The translations under genes and the position numbers were made by a program. The notes below the pieces were generated by a model that ran no database searches, was not told the origin of the DNA, and was given only the letters and a program-made list of their open reading frames with translations. This document shows, piece after piece, positions 37,701-50,488 of a stretch of 51,440 nucleotides of DNA; position 1 is the first letter of the stretch; every line of letters starts with the position of its first letter. This stretch comes from Ichthyophonus hoferi (Eukaryota; Opisthokonta; Ichthyosporea; Ichthyophonida; Ichthyophonidae), in contig NAOQ01000392.1 in the NCBI GenBank assembly GCA_002751075.1, positions 1 to 51,440 on the forward strand, given 5' to 3'.

Positions 37701-40700
37701 ATAGCCAAAGTAGTTATAATTATAATTATCTAATTATTTAATGCCGGAGCTTGAAGTATTCTATATATACAATGCTATGTTTAGAAAGTATAGCAAGTTC
37801 TATCTGTGAGATATTGGGAACTATTAATTCTGCAATGATGCCGAGTAAAGACTACAGTTTTTATTCTAAATGTTCTGCTTGCAATAGTCGGCTGCCACCC
37901 TGAACATGGGTGAGATAATTGCTACACAGGCTGAAATCAACATTATATGCATATTATCCCCATAAATATAAATCCATGTGTACATACGCAGCTATTCCCT
38001 ACCTATCTGTTTATCTATATATGATGTCATCTCATTCCCTCCTCCGCTCCATCCTCTTCAGGCGAGAGCAAGGCCTGCCAATCAGTGAGCACTGGGAGAA
38101 CCTATGCACACTTCCTAGCATGGTACCGACCACCGAACACCTCCAGATGGTTGCCCGCCTTCCAGGATTGGTGGATAAACTAGAGGTCCTTTCCACATGT
38201 TTACCCTGTCGCCACCCACTTCCACCCTCTCATATCTTAACAGCCTGTACTTATATGTTTGTTTGGTAATCCTTTCGCTTATGCATCATTCCTTGATCAA
38301 TCTAATTTCCTGTTGGTTGTCAGTCATTTATTGATTTTTACGACATCAAAATTTCTTGTTCTTCTTATGTTCTCCTACTGATTGGGAGTGGGAACCCATC
38401 TGTATGGAATTGGTATTTTAAAACTTTAAACTTAATCAAGTGAATCAATTGGTACAATTCTTTTTCTTTCTTTTTAAAAACAATGGGCTATTGGATAATT
38501 CTTGTAGCCGGGTAGCTCAATTGTCTAATAACATATTTGCTAAAGATTTTAATTTAATACATAACTCCTATATATATTGAAAGGTATCTTTCAACCTTTT
38601 TTACCTTGGTTGGCCAGCCCCTACTGCCAAAATACCTCTTGGTTTACACATTTTTACATATATATGCTTTACAATACCCCATATATACCCATATGTCTTC
38701 TATAGTACCCTCTTTATATGCAGAGCCCCTTGTCTGTACGTAGAGACATATTCCTTTATGCACATTTGCACAGTTAAAGCTCATATATCATAAGGGGTGA
38801 CAGGCGAGCAAGGCAGATCTCCACGCTGCTGTGGCTGTGTTAGACAAGCCAATCAGGCCTCTCTGGATCACGCCTGCTACCCGTATGTTTGTTGACTGTA
38901 TGCCTGACTATACAGGTGGGTTAGTAGGTGGGGGTCTAGGAGCACTAATATAGATATAGATAGAAATATAGTTAGATAGGTAGCGATATATATATATAGA
39001 AAGATATATATATATATAGGTACAGATAGAGTTAGCATTAGATAGATATAGACATAAATATAGTATGAAAGGCAAGCACTGGCCCACACCCTACATTCTT
39101 ACTATCTTTAGCTTTATTATTAAAATTACAAAACAGATTTAAAGGAGATTATGCTATATGATTGGCTGCTGACATGGCTGTCCTGCAGATCTTCCCTTCT
39201 ATCCAATCATCTGCCTGGTAGCTTCAGAGGCCACATTTAGTGACGGTAGGTCAATTATATTCTATATTATTTTATTACACCAATGAGTCATTGTATTGTA
39301 TTCTTCTACCCTCCAGTGATTGGCTTACCTTTATGAGTCATACTTGGCCCCAAATAGGTTGATTGGCTTCCATGACAACCTTGGCTGTACTGTACCATAC
39401 ACCTATACATGCATTTCCATTCTTATAGAATCAGATATCTTATTGGTTTATAGTCAATCAACTTTATTGTCACATTGTTTCCTGTTTGGAAAGTACGCTG
39501 CTATGTGGACAATGTTTTATGTGTTATTATTGGCTATCTAGATGCTCAGTGCATTCCTTGGTGGGATGTCTAGGTATGGAGCAGAGGGCCGGCTACATGT
39601 ACATCCAAGGGGCGGCTGACGATCATGAGGCCTGGGGCATGGTAGGACCTCTCTCATGTGCACGTCATTATGACATCAGTTGTTTATACGTCATAATGAC
39701 ATACCTGTGCTACATATATATATACTGACCACAGAGTGCGAATACCTTACTGTACCAGTACCGCTGCAGGATGTTACTATGTTATGCTAGGGTGATTGTG
39801 CTCTATACTCATCCACAATTACCGTGATCTGTGATAGATAGGAGGTGGGTTGGGGTCTATATTTGTGTTAGTTTCAAAGTACCCTCCAGACTATCCTTTG
39901 ACAGGCCGTCTCGTTGGTCATTCCCTATAGACCCCCCTACATTTTCAAGGCCGAGAAACCTTTTGTATATGGAACTATTAGTTTTAGTCGTATTATATCA
40001 TTGGCCATGTTTAAATACAAAGTAATACAAGCATTTGGTAGTAACCTCAACCTATCCACTAGTATATGTACCACCAGTAATGCCCCCCCACGTGTACTTA
40101 TTTCCATATATAGGGTCTAGATCATACCCTATTTTGGGCACATCGTGAAGAATTTGCCACCTGTAGTACCGAATCAGAGCTGGAGGCTGTACTCAAAAGG
40201 TGAGTGGGTTTTGATTTGTGTATAAGTGTATATATGTGTACATGTACCTAAAAAGGTCTTTGTGTGTATGCATTATTATGCGTGTTTTTATTTTTGTTTT
40301 AGACCATGACTATTGTTCTACTGCCAACTGCTATCCCATTCCCTTTAGCACATACTGGTGATTTCAGGCTGTGCAGTTACTGTATCACCTATGTTTAGGG
40401 TGACAGCTTACTATTGCAAACAGAGAATTCAGGATGAAAATTATGTAACCATTATTTTGTAACATTTCAAAATCAAGAGTCCCCAATCTGTCTCAGACCG
40501 AACTTTCTTGTACTTCTAAGTAAAGCATTATGTATATAGAATACTTCAGAGCCCAGCATTAGTTAGTTATATAATTATAGTTATAGCTACCTTGATTATG
40601 TTGTGTATGTAGCCATATTTGACAGTATATATAAGGAGTGGTATTATTTGTGGTCTGCAAGTAGGCGTCAGGATGACGTATGAGAGAGGCAGTTGAGAGG

Positions 40701-43700
40701 GGAGCAGAGTGAGATAGTACAGTATAATTAGCCTGGGAGAGGGTAAGGGTGTAAGGTCCTGATCAGACAGGAGAAGATGACAGAGATAGAAAGGATATAG
40801 GCACCTAGGGTTAGGTAAGGGGATAGGGTAGTACATACTGTCTAGGCGTTTATTGCTGGATAAGATAAAGCCTATTTACTGATTGCATATCATGAGGGTC
40901 ACAGAGTAGTCAAGGGAAAGGGACCCACCCATCGGAAAGGGCTCAGTGCTGGTAAGTAATGCCTGCAATATACTGGTAAGTAATGCCTGCAATATGCTGG
41001 TAAGTAATGCCTGCAATATACTGGTAGAAGGATCGAAGGAGGAAGAGGGAGAGAGAGATTATATGGTATTGGTCTACTCTTTTTTATTTTATATGGATTT
41101 TAGGTCCCACTGTATAGCTAGCCATGTTTAGGCCTGACACCAAACTGAGCATAGGTATATACCATATAAGGTATACAATATGATGCACATACTTTTATTC
41201 AAGTATCATTAGGCTTCTCCTTCCTCCTTATTGGTTTATCTACATTATTATACTATCTGCACGAGCCAGCAATTATTTAATCCTCTCCTTGGCATATTAA
41301 TTAATAGCTTTTACCTCTATTCCATTTCCTTTATAGTTTAAGTAATTTATTAAACAACGTTCATTAATAGCCACCTATTAACTAACCAATTAATTAATTA
41401 CTTAATTAATTTAGACTATAGCTCATGCTGTGCCTACATAGTGCATGTAGTGCCATGCGTCACCTACATGTCTTCCCTCCTCTCTAACCCTCTCTCTTCC
41501 TATTTCCCTTTTCCTTTCCCATCTTTATCACTTCTTAACTAGGTGGTGTCGTGTCTGTCTCAACACCATATACTCAGGATATCCAGTCACCTTTAGATCC
41601 CCCCCTGGCATCCAATGAGCGTGTCCTTCCCATACCCATCAAGGACACAGGATTGGCTGTTGCTTCATTAGAAGCTGGTATGTGAGTGCAGATTAATCAG
41701 AGGTAGATGTGCTAGTATCTATGGATAGAAGGAAAGAAGGATTGGGGAGAGGGAGGGAGAGTGGGGGGAGGGGAAAAGAGAGACTAACACAGACCTATAT
41801 ATATAACGAGGAAACAAATAAAACTTTACAGAGAGACGGATCATAATAGTTATGATTTGGTTATTTATAAAGTTTGAGAACCAGATCTATTGGTCTAAAG
41901 TTATGACAGTGTCGATACTGTTATTGTATATATTGTGTATGCGCTTAGTATTAATAATACATACTATCCTTATATTTATACGCTTACGTATACATACATA
42001 CGTAACACACATATATATACATGCGTGTTTAGACCCATCCATATCTATATATAACCATGTGTACATGTAGATATAGACTTGATAGCATAAGAATGATAAT
42101 CACTGATATTTTCTATATCCAATCACTTGCTAACTCTCCTGACCATATATAGCATCCAACATCTTCCTCAGCCAATCGGCAAATGGGGGCCATGATTCTT
42201 ATTGGAGGATCTATACCGCTGTAGTGGAATTGACCGATTTCCCCTCACTGATTGTCCCGCCAGGAATGTTACATTATCGCATACCATTGGTGGGCAACAA
42301 ACGTGTGAGTGATTTCTACCCAGTAAAGTTGTAGGATTGTTTAATTGTTAGTTGACTATCAAAGTAGTGTGTGCAGGTATATTAATGTTTAGTCCATAGA
42401 TCTGTGTTCTAATTGGTTCATGTGTATAATATTTTTTAATTTACCAATGGAATCATTTTTATTCTTCTCTTATACATATTTATTTTATCATGGCTTAATA
42501 CGCCAATCAACCTTACAAATTCTGATTTAGCATATTAGATTAAAAGAATTATTCAATAAGCTCTGTGCATTTTTAATTGAATGGTCATCTTTGGAAGCCA
42601 ATCCCATCACACTGATTTTTACATGAAAACTGAGTAGGTATGACTTCCAGTGTTGATATTGGATAAAAATTGTGCGCTACCTTCTGGGCAATCCAATGGT
42701 CATCTCAGGAACATATTAAATTGTAAATTATTTAGTAATGAATATTGAAGTTTCTAATCATTCCATTTAATTATAAAAAATTGGAATTATAAGTCAGTTA
42801 AGTTCTGTCTTTTTATTAGGGTACGAGCTCATTTATATATAACAGCGGTATGATCTCTGGTATTTTGCATTTTAAAAGTTAAGATATATCAGTAGATCAT
42901 TGGCCTATAGCATAAGCATATATCTATTTAAAACACCCATTCTAATAATGACTATAAAATAATGACCAATGGGAACAAATTATTATGTCATATATATATA
43001 AAAAAACCTTAAATAATATGACTCTTTCCTCTCCTATCTCGATTGGGCATATAAAATAGATACCAATTCATGCTTGTTTATATATGCAACCATGCAATAT
43101 AGGCATGCATATACTCATAGATGCGTACATACATACATACATACATACATACATACTGCTTAACAACATATACACATCACAAAGGACTTTTTCTGCTTCG
43201 AAAGCCATTTAGAACCGGTGCTCTCCTTCATTCAGCAGCAAATAGCCAATGGAGGGAGAGTACTTCTGTGCTGTACCCATGGTATTGTGTTTTATATTAT
43301 ATATATTTCATAGTTATATCTTGACAGGGAAATGTTGTGCCATATGCATGGATTATGCATGAGTATATCAGCTTATTGTTTTCCTTCTCTCTTTCTCTCT
43401 GTACATCTATATGCCCTACATCATCACCATACATGTTCGCATAACCTTGCTTATAGCCCTTCCTTACATATACAACCCCCTGGATACGCAACCCTACCGG
43501 GGAGGATGTAAGATGTAAGATAATCTTATAAATCCATATATATATATTACTATTGCAGTTCTTATCATATTCACACGTACACCATGGCAACCACTCACAT
43601 ACATCATACCACCCACTTACCTACACTATAACAACCACTCATACGTATCGTCACACTATTCACCATGATTGCAGGCACGGAGGCCTCTGTGGCCTTGGCC

Positions 43701-44445
43701 GTGGCAGTGTTAACCTGTCGGCAAAGTACAAGTAGGTATTATAGATAGGAAGTGTAGGAGAGGAGGCTGTATACATATACACTACTAGTAGTAATATGTA
43801 CTAGAACTATATAAGTTACACATGGGGTATGTTATGTTGGTCTGTTGCCTTGACAGTCATTGGTCCAGTGTAGGTTGGGGACTATATCTGGATGCCCACT
43901 GTGTAGATTCTTAAATCACATGGTCTATTTGTAATTTAACCAGACTATCTCACTATGCATCCTACTATATCACTAAATATCATACAACCTGATAGGCCAG
44001 CCAATCAACAAGTCAATTATCATGGGTGCGTTACTGGACATCACACAAGATGTGCCTCTGGTATGTATAGTTTCTCCCCTCCTTCTACTCTTTCTCATCT
44101 TATTTGCGCTATCTTTCCCCAATCCCACAGAGAAGCAGTCATTTTTTTAGCATTATTTCCTACTTGCTTGCGGTTATATTAAGATACTAAAGTAGTTATA
44201 GTCCCATAACCTTATTCCATCTACCGTAGCTCTCCGAATGCCAACAACCACTGTATATGATCATTAATTAGATAAACTTACTATGTACTAACAGGTCCCC
44301 CATCCCCTCTCCCTTTATTGTTTGACTATCTAATCACCCTCAGGCCAACCTCTCTAAGGGCTATATGCAAGCCATAAAACGTCATTTCATGACACCAGAG
44401 ACCCATAGAAAGGACCTACAGCCTAGGCAACATACAGAGGCTTAG
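34746..44445 (+). CDS. RIT1: Initiator-tRNA 2'-O-ribosyl phosphate transferase
   Basis: Seventeen plus-strand exons: 34746-34820, 35504-35571, 35788-35812, 36549-36652, 37372-37476, 38062-38198, 38844-38915, 39189-39245, 39574-39641, 40114-40199, 40905-40951, 41543-41677, 42153-42304, 43185-43281, 43675-43731, 43996-44060 and 44344-44445. Total 1452 bases, 483 residues (yeast Rit1: 513), with phase agreeing at all 16 junctions. Family motifs in order: NRLRSIE, PLPLVANLRCGAWY, YFKSTDGHTGKW, VVVDSSRRKRIPDS, KPIRPLWITP, YIQGAADDHEAW, LFWAHR, LLCCTHG and a C-terminal ANLSKGYMQAIKRHF. The enzyme transfers a phosphoribosyl group from PRPP to A64 of initiator tRNA-Met, keeping it out of elongation. 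The 47-base exon 11 is inferred from phase and is the least certain. Between exons 3 and 4 the protein looks several residues short, so an in-phase microexon may be missing. Most introns are 216-880 bases. Confidence 0.92.
37676..37942 (+). mobile_element. Solo LTR, family A, copy 3, in RIT1 intron 5
   Basis: Starts TGACAAGTATAG and ends GGCTGAAATCAACA; the body aligns with the copy at 6388-6639. It lies in the sense direction inside the intron between RIT1 exons 5 and 6. No exact target duplication remains, so the insertion is old. Confidence 0.8.
40356..40624 (-). mobile_element. Solo LTR, family A, copy 4, in RIT1 intron 10
   Basis: On the minus strand it begins TGTCAAATATGGCTAC and ends CTGAAATCACCA. 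It sits antisense inside the intron between RIT1 exons 10 and 11. Solo and diverged, hence old. Confidence 0.8.
40949..41026 (+). repeat. 24-bp tandem repeat carrying a 5' splice site
   Basis: Three full units and one partial unit of CTGGTAAGTAATGCC plus TGCAATAT(A/G). Each full unit has a consensus GTAAGT donor (40952, 40976, 41000). The first is the donor assigned to RIT1 exon 11. The other two lie 24 and 48 bases downstream. Confidence 0.9.
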
Positions 44446-46946
44446 CCCTACTACCCTCCAATATCTTTAGCGTGCACTGGTCAATATATATTTGGTGGTA
44501 GGTATGAAACTATATTTGATTCTTTCACAGGAAAGCTGCAGGCTGTTGGCGATGGTAAGATAAATAAAAGACCCATGTCAAAAACAAATCTCAATATCCT
44601 TGGTGTATGTTATATTCTCAAAGAGCAAGGACCTCTTGTATATAAGGTATTCCGTAAACTGTGGGTGTAGTATAATTATCTTTTCAACAAAAATAAACCG
44701 ACAGTATAATATGGCCATCTAGCAGAGGGTGTAATAGTGGCCTAGGAGGTCAGACTTTGACACAAAAACAAAAATAAAAAAACTAACTCTGTGGGTCTAG
44801 TCATAAATGTTCTTTATATATATAGCCTTTAACGGTGTATCTGGTATTATGTTTTATTTGGCACCTTCTCTTCTCTTCCTTGAACGAAACTAGGCTGCTG
44901 TCAAGCACTGTCTATTCCCTTGTATATTCGCACCATTTCCCCCAAATCTATCGGGGAAAAGGACCTACACTACATACAGCTAAAAGAAAAAAAAAGAAAA
45001 AAACGATTTTAAGTGTTACATGCTATAATATGCTATTCTATGATATAATAGTATATAAGATATAAAGTAGGACATGATCTGATATACTATGATATTATTT
45101 GATATAGTGTGAAATACGATATGGCAGGGTATGATATGATATACTATGATATACCGAAGTTATTGACAGTTTTACAATTGGTCACCACATGCAAACCAAT
45201 ACGACGTCATCGAATAGTATATGGGACATGTGCAGACGACCGTTGTAACGGCCAACTCCCAATAAGGCAGTTACTTACATGACAATATCTTAGCCATATA
45301 AAATCGAGCCCAAGAGGTGGGTAAATAACGTTTACGCAATGTATTTATGGGCTATAAAAATGAAGATACTAAAGTAAACGGTGAGGTATACTAATGCACT
45401 ATATATATTTTAGTGAATGAGCTAAAATAAATTCATTTTTTGTTAAGGAATAATGCATTATTTATTTTTTAGAATATTATAAATAGCGACTAATATATTT
45501 GATCTGGTTGCAATGTCAGTTTATTTCTTGCACGTGCCCACTGTTAAGAAAAACACCCCTATGTTATAACGCAAACCAATCGGCGCTATTCGCTAACAAA
45601 ATTTAAAATGGCGATAACGGATTTTAAGATTGAATAGTGCTAATAAAATACTACAAGTGGCTGATAATCACACTAGAGGCCATTAATAAATCTTGGCGAG
45701 CCACGCCATAACAGCGACAGGTAACAGACTCACAATAATTGGTCCCTGTTTAATAGAATAGACCAGCCACATCCCTTTTATTGCTTAGCTCTGCCTATAG
45801 TTGGTCGGCAAAAACTCTCAAGTTAACTGACCACTCCTGTTACGACTTGCTTTTCTAAGGTACATTAGCTTTTGAAAAAAAAAAACTATATTTATTGTTT
45901 GGCGCGCTTTTTTATATTATTAACGCGAGGAATTTTTTAGGTTCGCACTATACTTTATTTTGTATGTAGTCGTTGACTTATTTTTTGTATTTTTAACTAT
46001 CTTGTTTGCTGGCTCCATTTTCTATTTTGTACACTCGGATATTTAGTTTTTTCTTTTTTTCTTTTTTATAATCTTTTATCAAGTTTATCAACAGTTCTTG
46101 TTGGATGTAAGAGGTTCTTTAGTTAGAGGTTCTTTAGTTAGATTTTACGTTTACTTTTGAGAAAGCATTACCTTTTACCTTTTGTTTTTTGGAAAAAAAA
46201 AAAAAAAATCGATATTGTCGGTTGATGCCCTTTTTATTTTGTAACGAGAAAATTTTAAGCTTTTAAGCTATCAAATTTTATAATTTTATATATACAAACA
46301 CGTATAATACGTCACTTCGTAAAGCTAGCGATGTTGTGACCTTGACTTTTTGCTTTTCGTTGCAAAACAAAAAAAAGGTTTTTTTTTTTCCCCGATATTT
46401 TTTGCATATTTGGCTCTTCTCGTGTGATGAATAAGAGGTGCTTTACCTTTTCTTTTTCTTTTCTTTTCTTTAAATTTCTTTTGTTTGTTGGCACCCCTTT
46501 TTTATCTTGCTACGTGTATAAAAATTAGATGGCATTTTTGCATACATATATTTATATCGTTTCTTAATGTCAATTTATATGTTTTCTTTTCGTTTTTCTT
46601 TTTCTTATTTTTTTTTCTTTTAGCATCGTTTGTGGCATTTGTTTCTTCTTTTTTTTTTAGGAGCAAGAGGTTCTTTAATTTGTATTTACAATATACCAAT
46701 ATTATTGTAAGCGCTTATTTACTCGGTCTATAGTGTGTATTTATTTATTTTCCCTCCAGCCTTGTTTGATCTCGCACTTCAACGAATCTTGCACTTTTTC
46801 TCTCTAACATTCTCCGCTTTTTCTGTAGTATTTATTTTTATATATTTTTCCTTCTTTCTTTATATCTTTTTTTTCCCTCTCTTCCCGCCCTCTTTAGTTC
46901 CTTATTATACTCATTTCATACATTTATTTGTAACAGAAACACAAAC
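44446..46946. promoter_or_regulatory. RIT1 3' flank and HAP5 upstream region
   Basis: The left part holds RIT1 3' sequence and a GATATACTATGATAT microsatellite (45070-45155). CCAAT boxes occur at about 45195, next to a GACGTCAT (CRE-like) motif, and at about 45577. From about 45950 to 46946 the plus strand is strongly T/pyrimidine-rich with long T runs, as in many fungal promoters and 5' leaders. A small island at 44530-44553 is framed by CAG and GTAAGA but has no coding partner I can identify. Confidence 0.45.
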
Positions 46947-47724
46947 ATGGACCAGGCCACACAAGCACAAATGGTTGCAGCCCAGGCCGCAGCCGCCGCT
47001 CAGGCCGCCGCTGCCGCACAGATGAACCCACAAGCCCTGCAGAACCAGCAAGCAGCCCAGCTCCACCATTTCTGGCAACAAACACTTAATGATATTCGTG
47101 GTGGTTGCAACTTCAAGGAGCAGGTTCTCCCCTTGGCTCGTATTAAAAAGATCATGAAGATGGACGGTGATGTTAAGGTATTTCTCTTTATTTTTATTTT
47201 TATTTGTGTGTTATAACTGATTTACTCGCGTCTTATGTTTAATAGTATAAATTCGATTGTTGTTATGTTGTGTCTAACACATTTCCCTTTGCTTGTGCGA
47301 GGAAATAATTTCTAATATTTTATTTTTCTTGTAGATGATTTCCCAAGAGGCTCTTGTGTTGTTTGCCAAGGCCCTTGAGATCTTCATTTGCGAGCTCTCT
47401 CTCCGTGCATGGAGCCATACAGAAGAGAACAAGCGTCGTACTATGCAGCGTAATGATATTGCTATGGCAGTTTCTCGCTGTGACACCTTTGATTTCCTCA
47501 TTGACATTGTACCTCGTGATGACCTTAAGGCCTCTAGACGCCCCGACGAAGATATTCGCCCCATGGTTATGCCCCCTGACCAGATGTACTACTACCAGTT
47601 TGGTGGTGGAGCTGCAGGTTACCCTGGCATGCAGATGCAGGGGGCCACCGGGGCCGTCCCTGGAGCCGCTGAGTTCCAGCAACAGCAACTGTTGGGTCAA
47701 TATGGACAACAAGGATACATGTAA
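46947..47724 (+). CDS. HAP5: CCAAT-binding factor subunit HAP5 / NF-YC
   Basis: Exons 46947-47177 and 47335-47724 encode 206 residues, with a 157-base intron (GTATTT...TAG) in phase 0. The N terminus is Ala/Gln-rich (residues 7-35). FWQQTLNDI is followed by [17 protein letters not shown] at the exon junction. Exon 2 continues [38 protein letters not shown] and [11 protein letters not shown]: the complete histone-fold core that pairs with HAP3/NF-YB and, with HAP2/NF-YA, binds CCAAT boxes in the nucleus. The C-terminal tail is Gly/Gln/Met-rich and ends QQGYM. The start ATG is preceded by ACAAAC and is the only one that gives the conserved N terminus. Its intron is far shorter than those of the other genes here. 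Confidence 0.97.
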
Positions 47725-47977
47725 GCTGTATAGAACTGACCAAAGCCTTGGTTATGTTATGTTATTGGTTTGATGTGCTTTTCAGCACCTCTTGAACTGC
47801 TTGCTAGACAGCCTTAAGTCCGAGTTGTTTGAGTATTTTTTCTTTTTCTTTTCTTGCCCGCCCCAAAGCCTATTCTTTTTATTATAACTTGTTCATTATG
47901 TGCCTGTATCTGTGCTACTTATCGTTTCATATATATATATATCCGTGGTTGTCATAGCATTGAGGCGGGAGCCGGAC

Positions 47978-47983
47978 AATAAA
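47978..47983 (+). terminator. Polyadenylation signal for HAP5
   Basis: AATAAA 254 bases after the HAP5 stop codon, following a T-rich and TA-repeat 3' UTR. A reasonable 3' end signal; not proven. Confidence 0.5.
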
Positions 47984-48495
47984 GGTGATTGAATGATATA
48001 ACGTGACGCAGATTGCACCCGTTTTGTCGCACAAAAGGAATGAAGGGATGTCCTTTGCATGCAATAGTCTAGCTAGTGACATTAATCTATGGGCTTTTCC
48101 CCGGTTATGTGATTGGAAATATGTTATTTAGCCTGTATGACTTATTGCCTATATTACAACATATAGGTGAGAGTATGTTTGTCTCTGTATGTATACATAG
48201 GCTAAAAGAATATTGACCAGATTATATTATATACTTAAGATTCAGAATAAGATGGACACTATTGATTATTTTATTTTGTTACTCTGTTGTGTTGTACACT
48301 GCTTGAATAAATTTCTAAACACATGGTGTATTTTAGTATAGCATTAGACTGTGAATTGAAATGGTACCGATGTCATCAAAGATAATCTGAATAGTTTTCA
48401 GATGTGTGGAAGATTTTACAAAAAAAAAGTATGCTGAAAATTCTGAAAATATTTTTTGATTTTTTAGAGTGTTTAAACTACAAGAATAGGAGATA
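47984..48495. other. Intergenic, HAP5 to Tc1/mariner
   Basis: AT-rich, with a second AATAAA near 48306. No gene seen. Confidence 0.45.
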
Positions 48496-49512
48496 CAGTA
48501 AATTACAATACTTTATTCAAACCCAATGAGCTCCCGCACAGTGTCTGCTACATATGACCATAATACTCGTCTATATTTTCTAGAACTATGGGATGCTTTT
48601 TTTTTTAGCTGACTCCGTTGAGTTACTCTAGGTCTAATTGAATTAAGGTCGGACTTGATTTTGAAAAAAAAAATAGTTTTCAATTGGATTGAAGTCAGGA
48701 CTATATGGTGGCAAATACATTGCGTCAACGTTTAAACTTAACAAATATTGCTTCGCCATCACACGTTCGTGTATATTGTAATTATCCATAACCAAATATC
48801 AGATTTCCTCTGAATACTTAATTTTGATTTGCTGCCTCTAAAAAAAGTCATAGATAAGTTTGAATTATAAGCTCCATCCTTTAAGGCATAGTGTTCTATT
48901 CCTATCCATGAAATAATTGCACACATGGAAACTTTGTGTCCTTTATTGGCTGGAACGCTTATCACTGCATTTTTGTTCGGCAGCAAATACCCGTAATTGA
49001 TGAATGTATGTAGGTTGAATCCACTTTTGTCCAGATACAGAATGATTCTGTTTGACCTCTTCTGCAGTTCTCTCGCAAAAGTATTGCCAGTATCCCGGTT
49101 CTCTTGGATGAGAAGAATAGAGGCTTTTAACTTCAGTCTTCTTCTCATTCTGCCTGTTTTTTATTATTATTAATTGGCAAATTAAAGGGATTGAAATATG
49201 AATGCCTTCCTCTGTGTGTTTCTCCTGTGTTTCTCTATGTGAGAGAGAATTGTGCTCTCTATAAAGGGAGTTAATTTTCTCCAGGATTGAACTATCATCA
49301 TTTTTTTTTTCCTTCCTTTCTTTACACACACCATCTCAAATGTTAACAATTCATCTAACAACTCTTCCTGCTTTTTTATTCTGTAAATACTCGATGAGCT
49401 CATATTCGTTATTGTCGAGATCTCTGATATGGTCTTACCTAAATGTAAAAACCTGAGGAGCTTTCAAATTTTTCTTTTCTTAATATAGTTATTTACCTAG
49501 CCATGTTTACTG
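48496..49512 (-). pseudogene. Broken Tc1/mariner (DD34E) DNA transposon
   Basis: The proposed element is 1017 bp, flanked by TA (48494-48495 and 49513-49514), with CAGTAAA at both termini in inverted orientation; TIR similarity does not extend clearly further. On the minus strand it encodes a transposase in pieces: a helix-turn-helix part (EKINSLYREHNSLSH, GIHISIPLICQLI; about 49290-49140), the first catalytic Asp in LYLDKSGFN (about 49045-49020), KGHKVSMCAIIS, then the second Asp in MDNYNIHERV and the Glu in LPPYSPDFNPIEN, with 34 residues between. The frame shifts at least three times: between HTH and catalytic core near 49140, between about 48840 and 48790, and at the A/T homopolymer near 48665. 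It is inactive. Related elements occur in fungi and microsporidia. Confidence 0.85.
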
Positions 49513-49514
49513 TA

Positions 49515-50488
49515 TTTTACAATTATCGAATACTCTTCTATAATCAGTAGATCGATTCTTGTTATGGTCTGTGGCATATGAAACACTTTTACATTATGTA
49601 CATGAGGAAATGAGTGTTATTCGCCATATAGTGTACAAATTGGGGACACGATAGTATTTTATTGTGGTAAGATTGGACAATTCTAGTGGGTCTCTGTGAC
49701 CTATCATGAGTTGGATTAGTCTATGGTAATCCGTTTAAAGTCATTGTATGTATTGATTGAATTTGTCAGCATTGTAAAATCAGGCACCAAAAATTAGTAA
49801 TGCATAAGCAAATATAATATACCATAGAATACATGCATACGTGAATAGAATATACGCAAAAGAATAAACTATAACCATGCAGTGAGTGGGACATCATGAA
49901 TATTTTGGACAGTACGTACATTACTTTACTGTAATTTACACAATATTACGTATGTATATTTATTAGCTTATGTATTTTTATTTTTTTAAAGCTAAAAACC
50001 CATCTTACATATATCTTTGTTTTTTAATTTTTATTGAATATTTTAATAATACATAAGGAAACTCAAAATTCCTATTTTGAGGAATACAAGGGCATAAATG
50101 TTTTCAACATATTTTTGTAAAACTTTTCCCAATATTTTGGAAATTTTAACCAACATTTCCGAAATACCCTGTTATAGCTTTTTTAATATAGTTTTGCAAT
50201 ATATATTGATTGATTTCATTGTATTTTCTAATTATATGCAACTATGAGTGCATAGTTTGGTTCTAGCATATATCTTTAATTATACTATATGGTATATGTT
50301 CTGACCTATGCACCATTTACTTTAAAAGGTAAACAACAATGATTTATACCGTTTGCATTTAGGGATGTTCCGAATAAAATAGTCAATCTTAATGTCTTCA
50401 TGTATAGATGGACTGGCTAGCTCTTACACATGAAATAAAGAAAACCCAAATGTGAGGGTTGTGCTACGATAATGTAGACGAGACAATC
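49515..50488. other. Intergenic
   Basis: AT-rich unique sequence between the transposon relic and the family A LTR fragment. No gene, RNA or repeat supported. Confidence 0.45.

Noticed and set aside
38186-38191. GTCCTT as donor of RIT1 exon 6
   Set aside because: It leaves the wrong phase for the next exon. GTTTAC at 38199 gives the required phase and a natural join to KPIRPLW.
38505-38560. tRNA-like stretch (GGGTAGCTCAATTG)
   Set aside because: Only a D-arm-like block is seen. No anticodon arm, GTTCGA T-loop or acceptor pairing follows. It could be a decayed tRNA-derived SINE, but evidence is too thin.
39541-39573. Extending RIT1 exon 9 upstream to a CTAG acceptor at 39537-39540
   Set aside because: Phase does not match exon 8. 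The acceptor at 39571-39573 matches and gives the expected protein.
47320-47712. Long minus-strand and alternate-frame ORFs over HAP5 exon 2
   Set aside because: Shadows of the conserved HAP5 histone-fold frame.
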